Assembly: GCF_017833035.1 (NCBI RefSeq)
Contig: NZ_JAFIBM010000001.1
Span: forward strand, 2,935,762-2,999,761
Direction: 5' to 3'
Length of the DNA: 64,000 nucleotides
Source: Frigoribacterium sp. PvP032
GTDB taxonomy: Bacteria; Actinomycetota; Actinomycetes; Actinomycetales; Microbacteriaceae
The notes under the pieces: model-generated
What the model saw: the letters and a program-made list of their open reading frames with translations, nothing else
Databases searched by the model: none
What the model was told of the DNA's origin: nothing
Translations under genes and position numbers: made by a program
Shown here: in pieces, positions 15,894-27,007 of the stretch
Layout: every line of letters starts with the position of its first letter
How positions within the stretch are numbered: the stretch's first letter is position 1

Positions 15894-16658
15894 TCAGCCC
15901 TGCTCGAACCAGCCGCGCGGGTGCATGTCCGCGGTGAGGTCGCGCCGCGACTGGGTCGGCCGCGCCCAGCGCACGCCGTTCGCCAGCACCCGCCGGATCT
16001 CGGGCTGGTGGTACACCGGGTACTCCTGGTCGCCGGGCGAGAAGTAGAACAGCTTGCCGAGCCCGCGCCGCCAGGTCGCCCCCGAGCGGAACACCTCGCC
16101 GCCCGTGAAGGTCGACAGGAAGATCAGCTCGTCCGGCGTCGGGATGTCGAAGAACTCGCCGTAGGTCTCCTGCTCGGGGATCACCAGCGGGTCGGGCACG
16201 CCCTCGGCGATCGGGTGCGTCGGCGCCACGGTCCAGACGAGCTCGCGCTCGGCCTCGTTGCGCCAGCGCAGCGAGCAGGTGGTGCCGAGGAGGCGCGTGA
16301 ACGGCTTCGAGTAGTGCCCGCTGTGCAGCACGATCAGGCCCATGCCCGCCTGCACGTGCCGCACGACGCGCTCGACGACCTCGTCTGCGACCTGCTCGTG
16401 GGCGATGTGCCCCCACCACAGCAGGACGTCTGTGGCGGCGAGCCGCTCCTCGGTGAGCCCGTGCTCGGGATCGGCGAGGGTGGCCGTCGAGACGTCGACC
16501 TCGTCGCCGAGCAGCTCGACGAGGCCGTCGGCGACAGCGCCGTGGATGCCGTGCGGGTAGTTCCGGGCGACGGTCTCGTCACCCCGGGTCTCGTGGACGT
16601 TCTCGTTCCAGACGACGACCCGGGTCGGGGCGGCCGAGTTCGCTGCTGCGGCGCTCAT
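15894..16658 (-). CDS. ThuA domain-containing (trehalose-utilisation-type) protein
   Basis: 254-residue protein with a glutamine-amidotransferase-like flavodoxin fold. Motifs: [11 protein letters not shown] at the N-terminus, [35 protein letters not shown], and [12 protein letters not shown]. The ThuA family is linked to disaccharide use, and members often sit beside Gfo/Idh/MocA dehydrogenases, as here. Its start overlaps the stop of the upstream oxidoreductase gene (ATGA), so they form an operon. It probably participates in oxidation of a sugar or polyol; the exact reaction is not known. Confidence 0.87.
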   Translation of the reverse strand: MSAAAANSAAPTRVVVWNENVHETRGDETVARNYPHGIHGAVADGLVELLGDEVDVSTATLADPEHGLTEERLAATDVLLWWGHIAHEQVADEVVERVVRHVQAGMGLIVLHSGHYSKPFTRLLGTTCSLRWRNEAERELVWTVAPTHPIAEGVPDPLVIPEQETYGEFFDIPTPDELIFLSTFTGGEVFRSGATWRRGLGKLFYFSPGDQEYPVYHQPEIRRVLANGVRWARPTQSRRDLTADMHPRGWFEQG

Positions 16659-17860
16659 CGGACGCCCCCCTCGGAGCCGGAGCCGGAGCGGACGGTCGCC
16701 TCGACCTCGTCCTGCGGCACCTCGACCTCGCGGCCCTGCTCCGCCGAGGCGTAGATCGCGTCGACGACGCGGCTGCGGTGCAGCGCGTACTCGCCGTGCC
16801 GCCCCTGGTAGCGGGCCTCCCCGCCCTCGGGCGCCGCGCCTCCTGCGCCCGACCGCACCGAGGCGATGAACCCCTCGATGACGGTGCGGTGGTGCCCGGC
16901 CGGCACGTGGACGGCCGGCCGCGTCTCGGCGGGCTGGCCGAGCACGTCGGAGTAGAGCGTCAGCGTGCCGTCGGTCGCGTAGTCGTCGACGTGCAGGCGT
17001 GCGCCGCCGGTGGCGCCGAGCAGCTCGACCTCGATGTCCTCGTGCACCTTCGAGTACGAGGCCCACGACGCCTGCAGCAGCAGGCTGCCGCCGTCGTCGA
17101 GGCGGAGCAGCGCGCTCGAGAAGTCCTCGACGTCGAAGGCCGACCCGGTCGGGGCCGACGAGACGCCGTAGACCCGACCGCCGCGCCCGGCCGCGCCGAG
17201 GACGCCGTACGCGACGGCGGAGACGCTCGTCACGCGGGGCTCGCCGAGCAGGTGCAGGGCGATGTCGAGCACGTGCGAGCCGAGGTCGATCATCGGGCCG
17301 CCGCCGGACGCCTCCTTGTTCGTGAACCACGAGCCCATGCCGGGCACGCCGGCCCGCCGCATCCAGCTCGCGCGGGCGTGGTAGACGTCGCCGATCGGGT
17401 CGTCGGCCAACCAGTCGGCGAGGAAGGCGACGTCGGCCCGGCGGCGGTGGTTGTAGGCGACCTCGAGCACCCGGTCGGCGTCGCGCGCGGCTCGGACCAT
17501 CTCGGCGGCGAGGTCGCCGGTCGTCGCGAGGGGCTTCTCGCAGAAGACGTGCTTGCCTGCGCGCAGGGCAGCCATCGCGATCGGGTGGTGCAGCGCGTTG
17601 GGGACGCCGATCGAGATGACGTCGAGGTCGACCATCGCGACGACGTCCTCCCAGTCGGTGACCAGCCGCTCGACGCCGTAGGCGCTGCCGAGCTCCTGCA
17701 GCCGGGCCTCCTCCTGGCCGGCGAGCGCGACGACTCGTGCGCCCGGCAGGGACGAGAACGCCTCGAGGTGCGTGGAGCCGGCGAAGCCGAGGCCGATCAC
17801 CCCCACACGCAGGTCGCTCGGGTCGGCAGGGTCGGTCGGGCGGGTCTGGTCGGACGTCAT
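16655..17860 (-). CDS. Gfo/Idh/MocA family oxidoreductase (ThuA partner)
   Basis: NAD(P)-dependent oxidoreductase of 401 residues. Rossmann start [19 protein letters not shown], catalytic lysine in [12 protein letters not shown], and C-terminal domain with [23 protein letters not shown]. The ATG at 17858-17860 has AGAGGGA upstream. It is the first gene of the two-gene operon with ThuA. It is not closely similar to the other oxidoreductase in the window (3874-4905), so the two probably act on different sugars. No transporter or regulator is adjacent. Confidence 0.88.
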   Translation of the reverse strand: MTSDQTRPTDPADPSDLRVGVIGLGFAGSTHLEAFSSLPGARVVALAGQEEARLQELGSAYGVERLVTDWEDVVAMVDLDVISIGVPNALHHPIAMAALRAGKHVFCEKPLATTGDLAAEMVRAARDADRVLEVAYNHRRRADVAFLADWLADDPIGDVYHARASWMRRAGVPGMGSWFTNKEASGGGPMIDLGSHVLDIALHLLGEPRVTSVSAVAYGVLGAAGRGGRVYGVSSAPTGSAFDVEDFSSALLRLDDGGSLLLQASWASYSKVHEDIEVELLGATGGARLHVDDYATDGTLTLYSDVLGQPAETRPAVHVPAGHHRTVIEGFIASVRSGAGGAAPEGGEARYQGRHGEYALHRSRVVDAIYASAEQGREVEVPQDEVEATVRSGSGSEGGVR

Positions 17861-17968
17861 CGTTCCCTCTCGTCGTGCGGCGCTGCTCGCGGTGCGTGCT
17901 GGTCCGGCGGCCGTCCGACGGACGCGACGCAGCGCCATCCCCTCCACCGTACACAGCCGCCGGGACGG

Positions 17969-18048
17969 CAAATGCCGACCGGCGAGGGTCGACCCGCCGC
18001 TCACGTTCTTCGCCACGTGGCGTGTCGGACCCTCACGGTCGGCATTTG
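17969..18048. repeat. CAAATGCCGACC inverted-repeat element, copy 1
   Basis: An 80-bp element with ~25-bp arms. The left arm begins CAAATGCCGACCGG and the right arm ends GGTCGGCATTTG, with the centre around TTCTTCGCCACGTGGCG. It sits between isocitrate dehydrogenase and the oxidoreductase operon, both on the minus strand. The same arm sequence recurs at 52333-52528. Confidence 0.72.
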
Positions 18049-18072
18049 CGGAACGGCCGCAGCCGCGCGCTG

Positions 18073-20283
<2,211 letters not shown>

Positions 20284-20436
20284 GCGGCAGGTGCTCCTCT
20301 GGTGTCGCGCGTGCGTGCGGTCGCCCCCACGGTACTCGGCGGGGGTCTCTCGACATCAAGATACATGCCGCCTCCGACACCGGCCTGAAGAGCCTGCAGG
20401 AGGTGCGCGAGACGACCGAAGGAGGCGCGGCCCGCC

Positions 20437-20835
20437 TCAGCGAGGCAGCGGCGACTCGATCACTCGCGAGGTCGCCGACACGACGACCTCGACGCCGGGG
20501 AGCTGCCCGCCCGCGCGGTCCTGCAGCACCGCGGCGACGCGGGCCAGCGTCACCGGCGTGGGCGTGCCCACGTCGGTCGCGACCGAGGCGGCGACGCTCA
20601 GCACACCCCCGGTCAGGACGACGTCCACGAGCCCGCGGGGCCCGCCGCCGTCGATGCCGTCGGCCACGGCGGTGATCGCGGCGACCACGACCGGACGGGC
20701 GTCGAGCACCTCGACGACGCCCTCGACCCCGCGCAGGGCGTCGGTCAGGTCGAGCGAGAGATCGTCCAGCGACACGTCGTCCAGCGGGGCGTCCTCGACC
20801 GGCTGGTCGTCCAGGGCAGGGTCCTCGATGCTCAT
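20437..20835 (-). CDS. Small acidic protein of the sigma/Asp23 operon
   Basis: 132-residue protein of unassigned family. Residues 1-30 are acidic ([21 protein letters not shown]); the rest alternates helix and strand ([60 protein letters not shown]), consistent with an Asp23-like alpha/beta domain. It is the third gene of an operon with a sigma factor and an Asp23-like gene; its start overlaps the preceding stop (ATGA). Membership of the Asp23 group is inferred from context and pattern. Confidence 0.6.
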   Translation of the reverse strand: MSIEDPALDDQPVEDAPLDDVSLDDLSLDLTDALRGVEGVVEVLDARPVVVAAITAVADGIDGGGPRGLVDVVLTGGVLSVAASVATDVGTPTPVTLARVAAVLQDRAGGQLPGVEVVVSATSRVIESPLPR

Positions 20836-21419
20836 CGCGCGCCTCCTTCGTCCAGCCACACGTCGTCGACGACGACGTGCACGGCAGCGACCTCCAGCTC
20901 GGTGTGCAGCGCGAGGGCCGAGACGGCCGCCGCGCGCAGGGCGCCGGCCGCCTCGCGCAGCGGGACGCCGTACCGCGCGGTCATCGTGAGCGTCACCACG
21001 ATCGGGGCGCCCGCCTCCGTGACGTCGCCCTCGAGCTCGCTCGACCGCACGACGACGCCGTCGACGGCGTCGCCGACCTGACGGAGCAGCCCACGGACCG
21101 CGGCCTCGGTCACGCCGAGGCGCACTCCGGGATCGGGGTGCCGGAGGGGGATCTCGCGTCCGCCCACGACCTCGGCCTTGATCGAGTCGATCAGCCCGGT
21201 GATCCAGGTGTCGTCGCGGGACGGCAGGCGCGACGCCTCGTCCTCGAGGGCCGAGAGGGAGAGGCCGCGGACCCGCTCGAGTGCCCGGAGCGCCAGCCGG
21301 CACTCGGCGCTCGCCTCGATCTCGGGGTCGCGGGGAGACCGGCCGCGGTCGAGGTAGTCCTCGAGCTCGTCCAGGGTCCGGCCGTCCACGAGCTCGTCGT
21401 CGACGTCGTGGTCGCTCAT
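20832..21419 (-). CDS. Asp23/Gls24 family envelope-stress protein
   Basis: 195-residue cytoplasmic protein. The N-terminal ~75 residues are acidic and helical ([39 protein letters not shown]); the C-terminal half has the Asp23-like pattern ([55 protein letters not shown]). Asp23 proteins are associated with cell-envelope homeostasis and alkaline shock. The start overlaps the sigma-factor stop and the stop overlaps the next start (ATGA at both ends). The N-terminal region before the Asp23 part could bind the sigma factor; this is speculative. Confidence 0.72.
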   Translation of the reverse strand: MSDHDVDDELVDGRTLDELEDYLDRGRSPRDPEIEASAECRLALRALERVRGLSLSALEDEASRLPSRDDTWITGLIDSIKAEVVGGREIPLRHPDPGVRLGVTEAAVRGLLRQVGDAVDGVVVRSSELEGDVTEAGAPIVVTLTMTARYGVPLREAAGALRAAAVSALALHTELEVAAVHVVVDDVWLDEGGAR

Positions 21420-22198
21420 CGCCAGGCCTCCATCTCGTGGAGCAGGAACTTGCGGGCCCGGGCGATCTGCCCGCGCACGGTGGACACGGGGAGCTGCAGG
21501 GCCTCGGCGATCTCCGCGTACGACCAGCCGCCGGTCTCCCGCAACAGCCAACACCGTCGCTGGTCGAGCGGCAGCTTGTCGAGAGCGGTCCACATGGCGT
21601 CCAGCTGCAGCCGCGACTCGACGACGCGGTCCGGCGCCGCGGAGCGGGACGCCGGGGCGTCGTGGGCGTCGATGTCGTCGTGGTCGCGCCGGACGCGAAG
21701 GCGGTCGATGCTCTTGTTGCTCACGATCCGCATCAGCCAGGGACGCAGCCGGGACGGGTCCTCGAGGTCGGACAGGCGCCTCCACGCGGTGAGGAACGCG
21801 TCCTGCACGACGTCGTCCGACTCGAGGTCGGTGCCGAGCAGCCGTCCGGCGTAGACGCGCATCAGCGGGCCGTGCCGGCGGGCGACGACCTCGAAGGCGT
21901 GCACGTCGCCGTCGCGGGCCCGCACCGCGAGGGTCGCGTCGGTCGCGGACGAGAGCGGGTCGACGACGGGCTCGGGGCCAGGGGCCTCGTCGGGCGTCGC
22001 GGTGCCGGAGATGACGCCCTCCTCCGGCTCGGCCCTGCGGCCGAGGTCACGGCCGTCGCGTCTCCGAGGATGCCACCGCGTGCGGCGCGGGCGTCCACCA
22101 CTGGCCGATGCCCGAGTGGGCGGGTGCGGCGAGGCGCTGCCGGCGCGACCCTTCTGCCCCTGTTCTGGGGCGCCTCCTCGACCAGTCGATCCCCCCAC
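21416..22198 (-). CDS. RNA polymerase sigma-70 family (ECF) factor of the Asp23 operon
   Basis: Region 2 at ~90-155 (DATLAVRARDGDVHAFEVVARRHGPLMRVYAG, DVVQDAFLTAWRRL, RLRPWLMRIVSNKSIDRLR) and region 4 at ~195-255 (LPLDQRRCWLLRETGGWSYAEIAEALQLPVSTVRGQIARARKFL). It heads a three-gene overlapping operon. The start is uncertain: the only in-frame conventional start before region 2 is the GTG at 22196-22198, and the ~80 residues it adds are Arg/Pro-rich and look non-coding. A GGAGGAGGG lies just upstream of an ATC codon (~22011), which would give a normal N-terminus but would be a non-standard start. No anti-sigma gene is adjacent. Confidence 0.82.
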   Translation of the reverse strand: MGGSTGRGGAPEQGQKGRAGSASPHPPTRASASGGRPRRTRWHPRRRDGRDLGRRAEPEEGVISGTATPDEAPGPEPVVDPLSSATDATLAVRARDGDVHAFEVVARRHGPLMRVYAGRLLGTDLESDDVVQDAFLTAWRRLSDLEDPSRLRPWLMRIVSNKSIDRLRVRRDHDDIDAHDAPASRSAAPDRVVESRLQLDAMWTALDKLPLDQRRCWLLRETGGWSYAEIAEALQLPVSTVRGQIARARKFLLHEMEAWR

Positions 22199-22323
22199 GA
22201 GTGCCGAAGATCCTTCATGTCCTGTGGATCTGTGACGTTCTCGCCCCGGCGGACGTCTTGAAGGTGCACGAGCCCCTCACCAGGAGGCGCGCGCAGCAGG
22301 GCAGAGCACTGAGAGGACCACGC

Positions 22324-23328
22324 ATGACCACGACGAGCACAGGACCCGTCACCACGGCGCGACCCACCACCGACGCCGACGCCCCGATCCCGTTCCGCCG
22401 CTCGGAGGAGGGCGGCGACGACCTCGGAGAGGCGGCCGCCCGGCTCGAGGAGCTCTACGGCGGTCGCCGCTTCCGGGTGCGCACCAGCACCGAGCCGTTC
22501 CGCTGGCGCTACGCGTCGGCCGGCGACGACCGGCTGAGCCTCCGCACCTCGACGATCACCGGCCACCTGCAGGGCGACGTGCCCTGGTCGACCGAGTACG
22601 TGATGTCGTGGTTCCGGCACGGCAGCGGCACGCTCTCCAGCCGCGGAGGCTCGTTCGCGAGCATCGGCGGCGAGCCGTTCCTGCTGCCGGCCGAGACGTC
22701 GTTCTCGTTCACGCTCACGCCGCACCGCAACTCGCTGGTGCACGCGTCCGCCGAGTTCCTCGAGCAGGTCGCGACCGAGCGACACGGCGGCCCGCCCCAG
22801 CGCGTCCTCTTCCAGCCGGGGCCCACGCTGTCGGCCGAGGCCCTCGCCGCCTGGCGCACCAGCGTCTCGGGCGCCACGGCCGCCGTCGTCGACGAGGACG
22901 TCCCGCCGCTGACCCGGCTCGACGGGCAGCTGACGTTCGCGCGGGCGATGCTCGACCTGTTCCCGTGGCGCGCCGTCGACGTGCCGCGGAGCATCCGCAC
23001 CCCGCGCACGGCCCGGCTCCGCGAGGCCGCCGAGTACGTGCACGCCTACGCCGACCAGGCCATCACCCCCGCCGACGTCGCGAACGCCGTGGGGATGCAC
23101 ACCCGCACCCTGCAGCAGGCGATGAGCACGCATCTCGGCATGTCGCCGACCAGCTACCTGCGACAGGTGCGGCTCGACCGCGCCCACCGCGAGCTGCTCG
23201 ACGCGTCGCCCCGCGAGGCGCTCGTCTCCGAGGTGGCGCGGCGCTGGGGCTTCGGCAACCTGGGCCGCTTCTCGGCCGCCTACCTGGCCCGCTTCGGCGA
23301 GTACCCCCGCGACACCCTGGCCCGCTAG
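22324..23328 (+). CDS. AraC family transcriptional regulator
   Basis: 334-residue regulator with an N-terminal AraC-binding-like sensor region (FRVRTSTEPFRWRYAS...SLRTSTITGHLQGDV) and a C-terminal double helix-turn-helix: ITPADVANAVGMHTRTLQQAMSTHLGMSPTSYLRQVRLDRAHRELL and VARRWGFGNLGRFSAAYLARFGEYP. The ATG at 22324-22326 follows AGAGGACC. It lies between the divergent sigma/Asp23 operon and the plus-strand Asp23 operon, so it may control one or both; the inducer is unknown. A hairpin follows the stop. Confidence 0.88.
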   Translation: MTTTSTGPVTTARPTTDADAPIPFRRSEEGGDDLGEAAARLEELYGGRRFRVRTSTEPFRWRYASAGDDRLSLRTSTITGHLQGDVPWSTEYVMSWFRHGSGTLSSRGGSFASIGGEPFLLPAETSFSFTLTPHRNSLVHASAEFLEQVATERHGGPPQRVLFQPGPTLSAEALAAWRTSVSGATAAVVDEDVPPLTRLDGQLTFARAMLDLFPWRAVDVPRSIRTPRTARLREAAEYVHAYADQAITPADVANAVGMHTRTLQQAMSTHLGMSPTSYLRQVRLDRAHRELLDASPREALVSEVARRWGFGNLGRFSAAYLARFGEYPRDTLAR

Positions 23329-23343
23329 GGCCCCCACGAACCA

Positions 23344-23385
23344 GGGAGGCGACGGCCCTCGTCCAGAAAACGAGCCCCGCCTCCC
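23344..23385 (+). terminator. Hairpin after the AraC-type gene
   Basis: An imperfect stem pairs GGGAGGCG and CCCTCGT with ACGAGCCCCGCCTCCC around the loop CCAGAAA, 15 bases past the stop. It separates the AraC gene from the following Asp23 operon. Confidence 0.5.
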
Positions 23386-23527
23386 CGGATGCTGAGAGCA
23401 AGCTGAACGACCGTGACACCCCCAGCCCTCGATGCGTCTGAATGATGAGTCCCACACCGGGGCCCCAGATGACCACCCGGTCGTCCACACGAACAACCCA
23501 CGCACACCACGAACTGAGGAGCACCAC

Positions 23528-23956
23528 ATGACCAACGTCGCCCCCGCCACCAACTCCGTCGCGAAGCACACCTCCGACGCCGCGGGCAAGAACACGATCG
23601 CCGACGGCGTCGTCTCGAAGGTCGCCGGCATCGCCGCCCGCCAGGTCCCCGGCGTGCACGACCTGGGCAACGGCGCCGCCCGTGCCATCGGCGCGATCCG
23701 CAACGCCATCAACCAGCAGGACCGCGGCCAGGGCGTCTCGGTCGAGGTCGGCGAGAAGCAGGTCGCTGCTGACATCGTCATCGTCGCCGAGTACCCCGTC
23801 GACCTGCAGCAGGTCGCCGACGAGGTCCGCTCGTCCGTCACCGACGCCATCTCGCAGGTCGTCGGCATGGAGGTCACCGAGGTCAACGTCACCGTCTCCG
23901 ACGTGTACATCCCCTCCGAGGACGACAACGACTCCGACGACAGCCGCGTCCAGTGA
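23528..23956 (+). CDS. Asp23/Gls24 family envelope-stress protein
   Basis: 142-residue protein with the full Asp23 signature: IADGVVSKVAGIAARQVPGVHDLG near the N-terminus, VSVEVGEKQVAADIVIVAEYPVDLQQVADEVRSSVTDAI and MEVTEVNVTVSDVYIPSED at the C-terminus. Asp23 proteins gather at the membrane through AmaP-type anchors; an AmaP-like gene is four genes downstream. The ATG at 23528-23530 has GAGGAGCACCAC upstream. It heads a tightly overlapping operon. Confidence 0.9.
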   Translation: MTNVAPATNSVAKHTSDAAGKNTIADGVVSKVAGIAARQVPGVHDLGNGAARAIGAIRNAINQQDRGQGVSVEVGEKQVAADIVIVAEYPVDLQQVADEVRSSVTDAISQVVGMEVTEVNVTVSDVYIPSEDDNDSDDSRVQ

Positions 23957-24144
23957 TGACTGCGACGAACAGAGGCATGCTCGTCGGCGCGGTCCTCGCG
24001 CTGGCGGCCCTGCAGTTCGGCTTCGGAGGCCTCCTCCTGGTCGCCCTCGCGATCGTGATCGGCTACTTCGTCGGTCGCTTCACCGAGGGCAAGCTGGACG
24101 TCCGCGGTGTCGCGGACGCCCTCCGCGGGCGGCGGTCCTCGTGA
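23956..24144 (+). CDS. Small membrane protein, DUF2273-like
   Basis: 62 residues, mostly one or two hydrophobic segments (GMLVGAVLALAALQFGFGGLLLVALAIVIGYFVGRF) and a short basic tail. Small proteins of this kind (DUF2273) commonly occur in Asp23/AmaP operons. The start may be the ATG at 23956 (TGATG with the previous stop) or a GTG three bases earlier; coupling to the preceding gene is likely either way. The stop overlaps the next GTG start. Confidence 0.78.
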   Translation: MTATNRGMLVGAVLALAALQFGFGGLLLVALAIVIGYFVGRFTEGKLDVRGVADALRGRRSS

Positions 24145-24494
24145 CCGCGGCGGTGACGGCCGACCAGGCCTCCCACGGCCGCACCGTGATCACGTCGCGC
24201 GCCGTGCGCCGTGTGGTGTCGGCCGTCACCGCGGAGGCACTGGACGCCAAGGCGTCCGACGTGTCCGTGGAGCTGACCGACCGTGACGGCGGGCTCACCC
24301 TCGTCGCCAAGGCACCCGTGCGCATCACGCCGCTCGGCCTGCCGAACCGCGCGTCGGGCACCCTGCTGGACCGGCTCACGTCGGCCCAGTCCACCATCCG
24401 GGAGCGAGTCCTGAAGCTCACCGGCACCGAAGTCGAACGCGTCGACCTGCAGATCACCGGCGCCGAGCTCAGCCAGAGGAGGCGGGTCTCATGA
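24141..24494 (+). CDS. Asp23-like small alpha/beta protein
   Basis: 117 residues with helix-strand order like a minimal Asp23 domain: VITSRAVRRVVSAVTAEAL, DVSVELTDRDGGLTLVAKAPVRI, RLTSAQSTIRERVLKLTG, VERVDLQITGAEL. GTG start inside the preceding stop (GTGA); its own stop overlaps the next start (ATGA). Family assignment rests on pattern and operon position, not on a strong motif. Confidence 0.7.
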   Translation: MTAAVTADQASHGRTVITSRAVRRVVSAVTAEALDAKASDVSVELTDRDGGLTLVAKAPVRITPLGLPNRASGTLLDRLTSAQSTIRERVLKLTGTEVERVDLQITGAELSQRRRVS

Positions 24495-25072
24495 GCACCA
24501 GCACCACCTACGGCCGCATCCTCCGCCGGGAGACGCACTCGTCGAGGTCCGGCATCGCCGTGACCCTCGCCGTGCTGCTCATCCTGGTGTTCGCCTGGAT
24601 CGGCACCGAGTCCGTGCTCGCCGCCGTCGGCACCGCGCCCCTGCTGGTCGCTCCCGCCGACGCTGCGTCCGCGGTCCTCGGGGCAGCCGGCGCACCGGTC
24701 GGCATCCTGACCGCGATCGGCGCCGTCGTCGCGATCATCGGCCTCGTGCTGATCGTCGTGGCGTTCGCACCCGGTCGACGCGGTCGCCGTGCCGCCGGGG
24801 CCGACCGCACCGCCGCCGTCGTCGACGACCGGGTCATCGCCCGCTCGCTCGCCCGCACCGCCAGCTTCGCCGGTGACGTCCACCCCGACCGGGTGAGCGT
24901 CAGCGTCGGCAAGAAGGTCGCGCTGGTCGAGATCGACCCCGTCACGGGACGAACCGCCGACCTCCGCAGCATCGAGGAAGCGGTCCGCGACGAGATCTCG
25001 GGCTACGACTACACCCCGGCGCTCCGCCCTCGCGTGAAGTTGTCCAAGAAGAAGGGCAAGGTCGGCCGATGA
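24491..25072 (+). CDS. Membrane protein of the Asp23 operon, DUF6286-like
   Basis: 193 residues: a cytoplasmic start, two membrane segments (AVTLAVLLILVFAWIGTESVLA and ILTAIGAVVAIIGLVLIVVAFA), then a cytoplasmic alpha/beta domain (VIARSLARTASFAGDVHPDRVSVSVGKKVALVEIDPVTGRTADLRSIEEAVRDEI) and a basic tail RVKLSKKKGKVGR. DUF6286 proteins are found in actinobacterial Asp23 clusters. It overlaps both neighbours by ATGA junctions, and likely helps anchor Asp23 at the membrane together with the next protein. Confidence 0.75.
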   Translation: MSTSTTYGRILRRETHSSRSGIAVTLAVLLILVFAWIGTESVLAAVGTAPLLVAPADAASAVLGAAGAPVGILTAIGAVVAIIGLVLIVVAFAPGRRGRRAAGADRTAAVVDDRVIARSLARTASFAGDVHPDRVSVSVGKKVALVEIDPVTGRTADLRSIEEAVRDEISGYDYTPALRPRVKLSKKKGKVGR

Positions 25073-25674
25073 ACGACACCAACCGCGGGCTCAACCGCTT
25101 CGTCGTGTTCCTCGTGGGCCTCGTGCTCCTCCTCGCCGGCGCTGCCGTCGCGGTGGGCGCCCTCTGGCCCGACGTGCAGCAGACGGTCTCGGACGGCGCG
25201 TCCGACGCGGAGGGCCAGGTGACGGACGCCCTCTCGGGAGGCCAGGTCTGGATCCTCTGGGTCGCCGCAGCTGTCTGCGCCGTGCTGATCGTGCTGCTCG
25301 TCGCGTTCATCGTCCGTCAGGGCGGCGGCCGCACGAGCACGCTGATCGACCTCTCCGAGTCGGACGGCAGCCACTCGCCGACCGGCGGCCACGTGGTCGT
25401 GGACGCGAAGGTCGCCGCGAACGTGCTCGAGGAGGCCCTGTCGAACACGCCGGGCGTCCTCGCCGCCGACGTCGTCGCGTTCCGCGTCAAGGGCGAGAAC
25501 GTCCTCCGCGTGACCGTGGACGCCCGCCGCGGCGCCTCGCCGGTCGACCTGCGTCGCGCAGTCGACGAGGCCGTCGTCCGCTGGGACGAGCTGCTCGGCA
25601 CGGTCACCCCGGTGGTCGTGCAGATCAACGGCGGCCTCCGCACGCAGATGTCGTCGGCCACGCGCCTCGACTGA
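25069..25674 (+). CDS. AmaP-like membrane anchor of the Asp23 operon
   Basis: 201-residue protein with the AmaP plan: short N-terminus, first membrane segment FVVFLVGLVLLLAGAAVAVGALW, a ~40-residue external stretch, second membrane segment VWILWVAAAVCAVLIVLLVAFIV, and a cytoplasmic domain (GGHVVVDAKVAANVLEEALSNTPGVLAADVVAFRVKGENVLRVTVDAR). AmaP anchors Asp23 at the membrane in staphylococci. The start overlaps the previous stop. A hairpin at 25699-25736 follows. Confidence 0.8.
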   Translation: MNDTNRGLNRFVVFLVGLVLLLAGAAVAVGALWPDVQQTVSDGASDAEGQVTDALSGGQVWILWVAAAVCAVLIVLLVAFIVRQGGGRTSTLIDLSESDGSHSPTGGHVVVDAKVAANVLEEALSNTPGVLAADVVAFRVKGENVLRVTVDARRGASPVDLRRAVDEAVVRWDELLGTVTPVVVQINGGLRTQMSSATRLD

Positions 25675-25698
25675 CGCCGCAGCACCCCGCACCACCCC

Positions 25699-25736
25699 GG
25701 ACGGCCCTCGCTCTCACACGAGGGCGGGGGCCGTCC
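25699..25736 (+). terminator. Hairpin after the AmaP-like gene
   Basis: GGACGGCC and CCCTCG pair with CGAGGG and GGCCGTCC around a CTCTCACA loop, 25 bases past the stop. It may lower transcription into the following Asp23-LEA gene. The remaining ~145 bp up to 25882 show no further feature. Confidence 0.5.
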
Positions 25737-25882
25737 GCGTCCCGCCAGGGACGCCCGCGTCGACCTCGGCCACCAGGCCGACCTCGACCACCCCGTCGCC
25801 CTCGACGCCCGGGAGCAGCCACCGGCGCTCCCCCCAGACTCCGGACCTCGCGGTCCGCACCCTCCAGGAAGGACGGCCCCTC

Positions 25883-26947
25883 GTGACCGACTCCGCGCAC
25901 CACGTGACCCCCATCGACCTCGACGACGCAGGCCCCGCCGAGGCGGAGACGCCCGAGCAGGCCCTGCACCGCATGATCGCGGTGACCGCCCTCGGCACGA
26001 CGGGCGTCCACAAGCTCGGCACCACGGCCGCCCGCGTGGCCGGTGCCCTCCGCACCGCTGTCGGCGCCACCTCCACCCCCGGCATCCGCACGAGCACCAC
26101 CGACGCCGGCCTGCTGGTCGAGGTGTCGGTCGTGGCCGAGTACCCCGCGAAGGTGACCGACGTCGCCGACCACGTCCGCACCGCCGTCCAGCACGCCGTC
26201 GGCCAGGTCGGGGACGAGGCCGTCACGGTCGACGTGGCCGTCACCGACGTGCACGGCCCGTTCGACGAGGCCGACGAGGCCCGTCGTCAGGCCGCCGCCG
26301 AGAAGCGCAAGGCCGCCCTCGCCGATGCCCGCGACTCGGCGAAGGCCAAGGCCGGACAGGTCCGCGACACCGTCGCCGACCGCGCCGGCCAGGTGGGCGA
26401 CGCCCTGAAGGAAGGGGCCGACAAGGCCTCCGACACGATCCAGGAGAAGGCCGCCCAGGTCGCCGACAAGGCGGACGAGGTCCGCGTGGCCGCGTCCGAC
26501 AAGGCAGACGAGCTGGGCGACCAGGCGAGCCGCAAGGCCGACGAGCTCGGCGACCAGGCGCGTGACCTCCGCGACGAGGCGAGCCGTCGCGGCGACGACG
26601 CGGCAGCGAGCGCAGGAGGCGCGGCCTCCGACGCGAAGGACGCTGCCGGCGACCTGCTGGACGCCGCCCGCACCCGCGCCGCCGACGCGCTCGACTCCCT
26701 CTCGGACGCCTCCGACCGGGCCGGCGACGAGCAGGACCGCGACCGTGCCGAGACCGCGAGCGACGCCTCCTCGTCGACCCGCACCTCCTCGACGGGCTCG
26801 GACGCTGCCTCGGACGACGTCGTCACCGACGTGCCCGACGGGACGACCGTCACGGTCACCGTCGAGGACGGCGACACGACCGTCGTCGTGGACACGGCGG
26901 ACGACGCTCGCCGCGACGGCGACGACCAGGGCACCTCCGCCCGCTGA
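25883..26947 (+). CDS. Asp23-domain protein fused to a long LEA-like helical tail
   Basis: 354 residues. The first ~125 match Asp23 proteins (MIAVTALGTTGVHKLGTTAARVAGALRTAVG, LLVEVSVVAEYPAKVTDVADHVRTAVQHAVGQ, VTVDVAVTDVHGPFD). From ~130 to ~270 the sequence is a charged amphipathic helix rich in Ala, Asp, Lys and Arg with near-11-residue periodicity (DSAKAKAGQVRDTVADRAGQ, ADKASDTIQEKAAQVADKAD), like LEA or apolipoprotein repeats. An acidic Ser/Thr tail follows, closed by a beta-like VTVTVEDGDTTVVVDT. GTG start. The tail could lie along the membrane or bind other Asp23 subunits; this fusion is unusual and its role is not known. Confidence 0.8.
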   Translation: MTDSAHHVTPIDLDDAGPAEAETPEQALHRMIAVTALGTTGVHKLGTTAARVAGALRTAVGATSTPGIRTSTTDAGLLVEVSVVAEYPAKVTDVADHVRTAVQHAVGQVGDEAVTVDVAVTDVHGPFDEADEARRQAAAEKRKAALADARDSAKAKAGQVRDTVADRAGQVGDALKEGADKASDTIQEKAAQVADKADEVRVAASDKADELGDQASRKADELGDQARDLRDEASRRGDDAAASAGGAASDAKDAAGDLLDAARTRAADALDSLSDASDRAGDEQDRDRAETASDASSSTRTSSTGSDAASDDVVTDVPDGTTVTVTVEDGDTTVVVDTADDARRDGDDQGTSAR

Positions 26948-27007
26948 TCCGCTGCACCTGGCCCGCAGCACCTGACCCGCACCACCTGACCGCGAGAGGC
27001 GACGACG

